NCBI GenBank assembly: GCA_045541395.1 | Contig: JAZQIZ010000024.1 | Location: 1-64,000, forward strand | From: JAZRWQ01 sp045541395 | GTDB lineage: Bacteria; Bacillota; Clostridia; Oscillospirales; UMGS1783 | Reading direction: 5' to 3' | DNA length: 64,000 nt | Shown: piece by piece, positions 61,399 to 64,000 of the stretch | How positions within the stretch are numbered: the first letter of the stretch is position 1 | Layout: each line of letters starts with the position of its first letter | Made by a program: the position numbers and the translations under genes | The notes under the pieces: generated by a model | What the model saw: the letters and a program-made list of their open reading frames with translations, nothing else | What the model was told of the DNA's origin: nothing | Databases searched by the model: none

Positions 61399-62241
61399 TA
61401 CTAAGGTTATATTTATATCGCCGGTTGTGGTTGTTAGTTCACATTTTCCTCCGTTGAGTGTCTGAGGAATTTCAATATCACCTGTATTTGTTTTTGTACT
61501 AAAAGTCTTTTCTGTAAGTAAACTGCCTGTAATATCACCGGTGTTGGTTTCTGTATATACTTCTTTTGCGTCACAAGCTTTAAAAATTACATCGCCGGTG
61601 GTTCTTACTATAGAAAATTTCTCATTGGCAATTACATTGTTTAAAGTTATATCTCCCGTGTTTCCTTCAGTGAACAGATTTTTGCAATCAGTGTTTTTTA
61701 AATTTAATTTCCCTGTAGAAACCTTTATTTTAATATTTTCACTGCATGTAATATCCTTTGCGTTAATATTACCTGTTGAAACCGAAATTTCAATATTTGC
61801 AGCATTAATTTTTTCTGCTGTAATGTCGCCTGTGCTTTCCCGAACAATTATATCCTCGAATTGAACGTCCGGTAAATAAACGGATATTTTGGGATAACCA
61901 TAGTTTATAATGTTTATATTCTCATACCACTTGCTTGAATTGCTTTTTTCAATCGTAAGTACGTTATCTGTTACTTTAACCGAATGCGTTGCTTTTTTGT
62001 CTTCTTCACAAATTACTTTACATTTGCCGCTCTCGCAGGGAAGAATTTCAATATCTACCGTGTCTGTATTTATAAGTATATTTTCAAAATCTTCGGTTAT
62101 TTCATAAGTATTAGTTTCATATTCAGTGGTGTTTAGTTTTGTAAAATCCCATTCATTTACAGCCATAGTTACAGTGAAGATCAGCGTTCCGAGTAAAATG
62201 AGTACTGCAGCTGTTATTATAGGTATAAATCTTCTGTTCAT
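61384..62241 (-). CDS. DUF4097-family beta-repeat protein
   Basis: 285 residues. One N-terminal membrane segment (IITAAVLILLGTLIFTVTMA), then a beta-helix-like repeat rich in TGDI/TGNI units (VSTGNINAKDI, NTGDITLNNV, TTGDVIFKAC, NTGDITGSLL). It is probably outside the membrane. Last gene of a common PadR-DUF1700-DUF4097 operon, likely an envelope-stress module; the ATG overlaps the DUF1700 stop. Confidence 0.9.
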   Translation of the reverse strand: MNRRFIPIITAAVLILLGTLIFTVTMAVNEWDFTKLNTTEYETNTYEITEDFENILINTDTVDIEILPCESGKCKVICEEDKKATHSVKVTDNVLTIEKSNSSKWYENINIINYGYPKISVYLPDVQFEDIIVRESTGDITAEKINAANIEISVSTGNINAKDITCSENIKIKVSTGKLNLKNTDCKNLFTEGNTGDITLNNVIANEKFSIVRTTGDVIFKACDAKEVYTETNTGDITGSLLTEKTFSTKTNTGDIEIPQTLNGGKCELTTTTGDINITLVKKGA

Positions 62242-62822
62242 TTAGCCTTTCCCTTCTTTCCTCTGAATATTATTCCGGTAAGAGTTACCGCTCCTTTGGT
62301 AACCGCCCTGCAACCATAAAACGCAAATATTGCAAGTCCGGCGCATATAATAGAAGCAGCTATTATTCCTGTACCGGGAGTTTGGCTGCCGGTAAAAATT
62401 AATATTACCCCATAAGCAAATCCGCCGACCGCTCCGCATACAAAGGAAATAAAAACAGCCCAGAATGAAATTATTATAGCCCATAAAGAAACATAGAGTG
62501 ATAATATAATTGCAAAAGCACTTATAAGAAGTGATACCCAAATAGGGGAGCCAAGTACAAGAAATGCTGTTTCCCATGCATTAAGTCTTCTTTTGGGCTT
62601 TATTTTTTTCTTAACCTGTAGAGTAAATGGCAGTTCGGAAATAATTTGCTCTGTAATTTTATCTGTTTCGCCTACTGCCTTTACTGCTTCTTCCTCAGAA
62701 AGCCCTTCTTCAATACGGTCGTCAATCATTTCTAAGTAAAAACTTATCCGTTCTTTAATTTCTTCTGCAGGTAAAAATGAAAGCTTTTCATTTAATTCAA
62801 GAATAAATTCCGTTTTATTCAT
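62238..62822 (-). CDS. DUF1700-family membrane protein
   Basis: 194 residues from the ATG at 62822. An in-frame ATG at 62828 is only three bases from GGAGG, while 62822 is nine bases away. The N-terminal 65 residues are soluble, including LPAEEIKERISFYLEMI and DRIEEGLSEEEAVKAVG. Four or so membrane helices follow. Cotranscribed with padR (overlap) and the DUF4097 gene. Confidence 0.88.
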   Translation of the reverse strand: MNKTEFILELNEKLSFLPAEEIKERISFYLEMIDDRIEEGLSEEEAVKAVGETDKITEQIISELPFTLQVKKKIKPKRRLNAWETAFLVLGSPIWVSLLISAFAIILSLYVSLWAIIISFWAVFISFVCGAVGGFAYGVILIFTGSQTPGTGIIAASIICAGLAIFAFYGCRAVTKGAVTLTGIIFRGKKGKAK

Positions 62823-63135
62823 AGCCATTATCCTCCTTTGTTACAAATTTGTATATTTCAATTATTTCTTTCCATTCATTTTTATAATCTTCTAATCTCT
62901 TCAGTCCTTTATCGGTAATACGGTAGTATTTACGAAGCCTGCCTCCGTGCACTGCAGTTCGCACTGTAAGCATATCGGCCCCTTCCAGCCTTTTAAGAAT
63001 GGTATAAAGGGTAGATTCGGAAAGCTCAATATAAGGCTTCATATCCTTTATTATTTTATACCCGTAGGAATCTTCATTTTTTATTGCAGCCAGTACACAT
63101 ATATCCAATACCCCTCGTTTCAGCTGAATATCCAT
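62815..63135 (-). CDS. PadR-family transcriptional regulator
   Basis: 106 residues, winged helix: DICVLAAIKNEDSYGYKIIKDM, ESTLYTILKRLEGADMLTV and GGRLRKYYRITDKGLKRLE. PadR repressors usually control their own operon. First gene of the PadR-DUF1700-DUF4097 set. The promoter region has ATGT and ACAT half-sites five bases apart, not the usual eight, so I do not call an operator. Confidence 0.92.
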   Translation of the reverse strand: MDIQLKRGVLDICVLAAIKNEDSYGYKIIKDMKPYIELSESTLYTILKRLEGADMLTVRTAVHGGRLRKYYRITDKGLKRLEDYKNEWKEIIEIYKFVTKEDNGYE

Positions 63136-63159
63136 ACAATACCTCCTTATGTGAAATAC

Positions 63160-63188
63160 ATCATATCACGAAGTATTCTATTTGTCAA
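63160..63188 (-). promoter_or_regulatory. Promoter for the PadR operon
   Basis: On the minus strand TTGACA (63188-63183), 17-base spacer, TATGAT (63165-63160) with TGA extension. Confidence 0.7.
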
Positions 63189-63199
63189 TATTAATGCAA

Positions 63200-63234
63200 A
63201 AAAGGGCATCTGTTAAATACAGATGCCCTTTTCT
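63200..63234 (-). terminator. Terminator after the racemase-family gene
   Basis: 14-base arms 63200-63213 and 63219-63232 with T run on the minus strand. Confidence 0.9.
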
Positions 63235-63242
63235 TATTTTAA

Positions 63243-63902
63243 TTATTTGTAAAGAACTTCTTTAACGTATTCAATGCCCAGTCTGGGAGAAGAAAGAACA
63301 GGCTTTTCAATATGGCCTAAAAGGGGAAGCAGAACGGTCATACTGCCTTGAGCAAGAACAACAACGTCGTTATCCTTAGCGGCGGCTTCAACTTCGCCTA
63401 AAACCATCTTGTTGTGGGTTTCCTTATCGCCTTTTTCAATAAGGATCATCATAGCGTCCTTAACAAGGTGCTTTTCAATAACAATTTCCTTGCCCATTTC
63501 CTTTGCCATATTTTCAATAAGACGGCAGGAAGGGCCAACGGTTGTAGCAACGGTTGCAACAACCGCAATTTTTTTGCCAAGCTCAACAGCCTTTCTTGCC
63601 ATAGCCTCGTCAATTTTAACAACGGGAACATCAACAAAGGGCTTAATAGCATCGGCAACCTCGCCAACGGAAGAGCACTGGTTCAGAATAAGGTCAACAC
63701 CTAAAGACTGTGCCTGCTGATAATAGTTATACATTCTGCGCTTAACACCGGTGGTAGGGCCGCCGTTTGCATTAACCTCACCAATAAGGCTGTCGTCAAT
63801 GATCTGATGAACCTTAACTTCGGGCATAATTTCTGTGCAAAGAGCTTTCAGCTCTGCAGAAGAAACTGCGCTTGTCTGTACAATAGCTATAGATTTGCTC
63901 AT
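63243..63902 (-). CDS. Asp/Glu racemase superfamily protein
   Basis: 219 residues from ATG 63902, supported by GGAGG upstream; the earlier in-frame start lacks that. Aspartate/glutamate racemase-like fold. The first catalytic Cys is present (LNQCSSVGE, Cys 76), but the position of the usual second Cys reads VLAQGSMT. A classical two-base racemase is therefore unlikely; related single-Cys enzymes include decarboxylases and isomerases. It follows an SDR gene by 24 bases, so the pair likely work on one substrate. Confidence 0.82.
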   Translation of the reverse strand: MSKSIAIVQTSAVSSAELKALCTEIMPEVKVHQIIDDSLIGEVNANGGPTTGVKRRMYNYYQQAQSLGVDLILNQCSSVGEVADAIKPFVDVPVVKIDEAMARKAVELGKKIAVVATVATTVGPSCRLIENMAKEMGKEIVIEKHLVKDAMMILIEKGDKETHNKMVLGEVEAAAKDNDVVVLAQGSMTVLLPLLGHIEKPVLSSPRLGIEYVKEVLYK

Positions 63903-63926
63903 AATATATACCTCCAATATTAATTA

Positions 63927-64000
63927 TTAATAATTAAATGTAATACCTGCGGTCCAGCCGCCGTCAACTGCAATTATCTGTCCCGTGCAGTAGGAAGCAA
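63927..64000 (-). CDS. SDR-family oxidoreductase, C-terminal end only
   Basis: The last 24 codons of a gene read leftward from beyond the window: YCTGQIIAVDGGWTAG ahead of the TAA at 63927, the normal C-terminus of a short-chain dehydrogenase. Upstream partner of the racemase-family gene. Confidence 0.85.
   Translation of the reverse strand, partial: ASYCTGQIIAVDGGWTAGITFNY

Noticed and set aside
63143..63182. PadR operator
   Set aside because: The ATGT and ACAT half-sites are five bases apart rather than about eight, and the alternative arms are short, so the evidence is too weak.

Overview
The window is a 64 kb piece of a low-to-mid GC chromosome from a Gram-positive anaerobe of the Bacillota, most likely class Clostridia (an Oscillospiraceae/Ruminococcaceae-like gut bacterium). 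The grounds are: AddAB instead of RecBCD, an oxygen-free class III ribonucleotide reductase (NrdD/NrdG), a PerR-like regulator with rubrerythrin and a flavin reductase-rubredoxin fusion, a GTP-type PEP carboxykinase, class II fructose bisphosphatase GlpX, an LCP cell-wall ligase, a DivIVA-like protein, strong AGGAGG ribosome binding sites, and promoters of the TTGACA-N17-TATAAT type. I found no phage, insertion sequence, integrase or CRISPR array. This is a core chromosomal region with a few accessory modules.

Layout. 1-10 kb: the 3' end of lysS (with a C-terminal tRNA-binding domain), a membrane protein, glpX, a lipoprotein, pckG, rsmA-trmL, and a divergent pair of acetyl esterase and ADP-ribosylglycohydrolase-like genes. 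10-25 kb: secA-ymdB, mgtC-like, the operon tsaE-tsaB-rpiB-upp-Fe-ADH, and divergently addBA. 25 kb: tRNA-Ser(GGA) followed by a tandem 169/171-bp structured repeat with three copies of one terminator. 25-34 kb: TRIC-type membrane protein plus a 43-residue membrane peptide, DivIVA-like protein, small lipoprotein, SDR plus FAD oxidoreductase, LCP protein plus phosphodiesterase. 34-41 kb: nadE, the oxidative-stress operon perR-hrb-rbr, and a PocR/AraC regulator divergent from an EamA transporter and a glycosidase-like enzyme. 41-49 kb: gltX-glnS, SDR plus a Cys-rich mini-protein, a DUF2975/XRE pair, a dGTPase-like HD protein, and cca. 49-55 kb: a three-gene module of two related membrane proteins and an M20 peptidase, then nrdD-nrdG-dut. 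55-64 kb: a yybP-ykoY-like (Mn2+) riboswitch in front of an ArsB/SLC13-type permease and a HAD phosphatase, a PHP phosphoesterase, an acyltransferase with a zinc-ribbon membrane protein under a palindromic operator, a PadR-DUF1700-DUF4097 operon, and an Asp/Glu racemase-family gene with the end of an SDR gene.

How the genes work together. Several sets form clear functional units: nrdD-nrdG-dut (anaerobic dNTP supply and dUTP removal), perR-hrb-rbr (peroxide sensing and detoxification, with two 7-1-7 boxes flanking the promoter), addBA (double-strand break repair), gltX-glnS (charging of Glu and Gln tRNAs), tsaE-tsaB (t6A tRNA modification), and pckG/glpX (gluconeogenesis, encoded separately). 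The parts most worth a second look are the tRNA-linked repeat, the riboswitch on an unusual target, the paired membrane proteins next to the M20 peptidase, an AddB without a Walker A motif, and very compact gene ends where terminator loops contain the stop codons.
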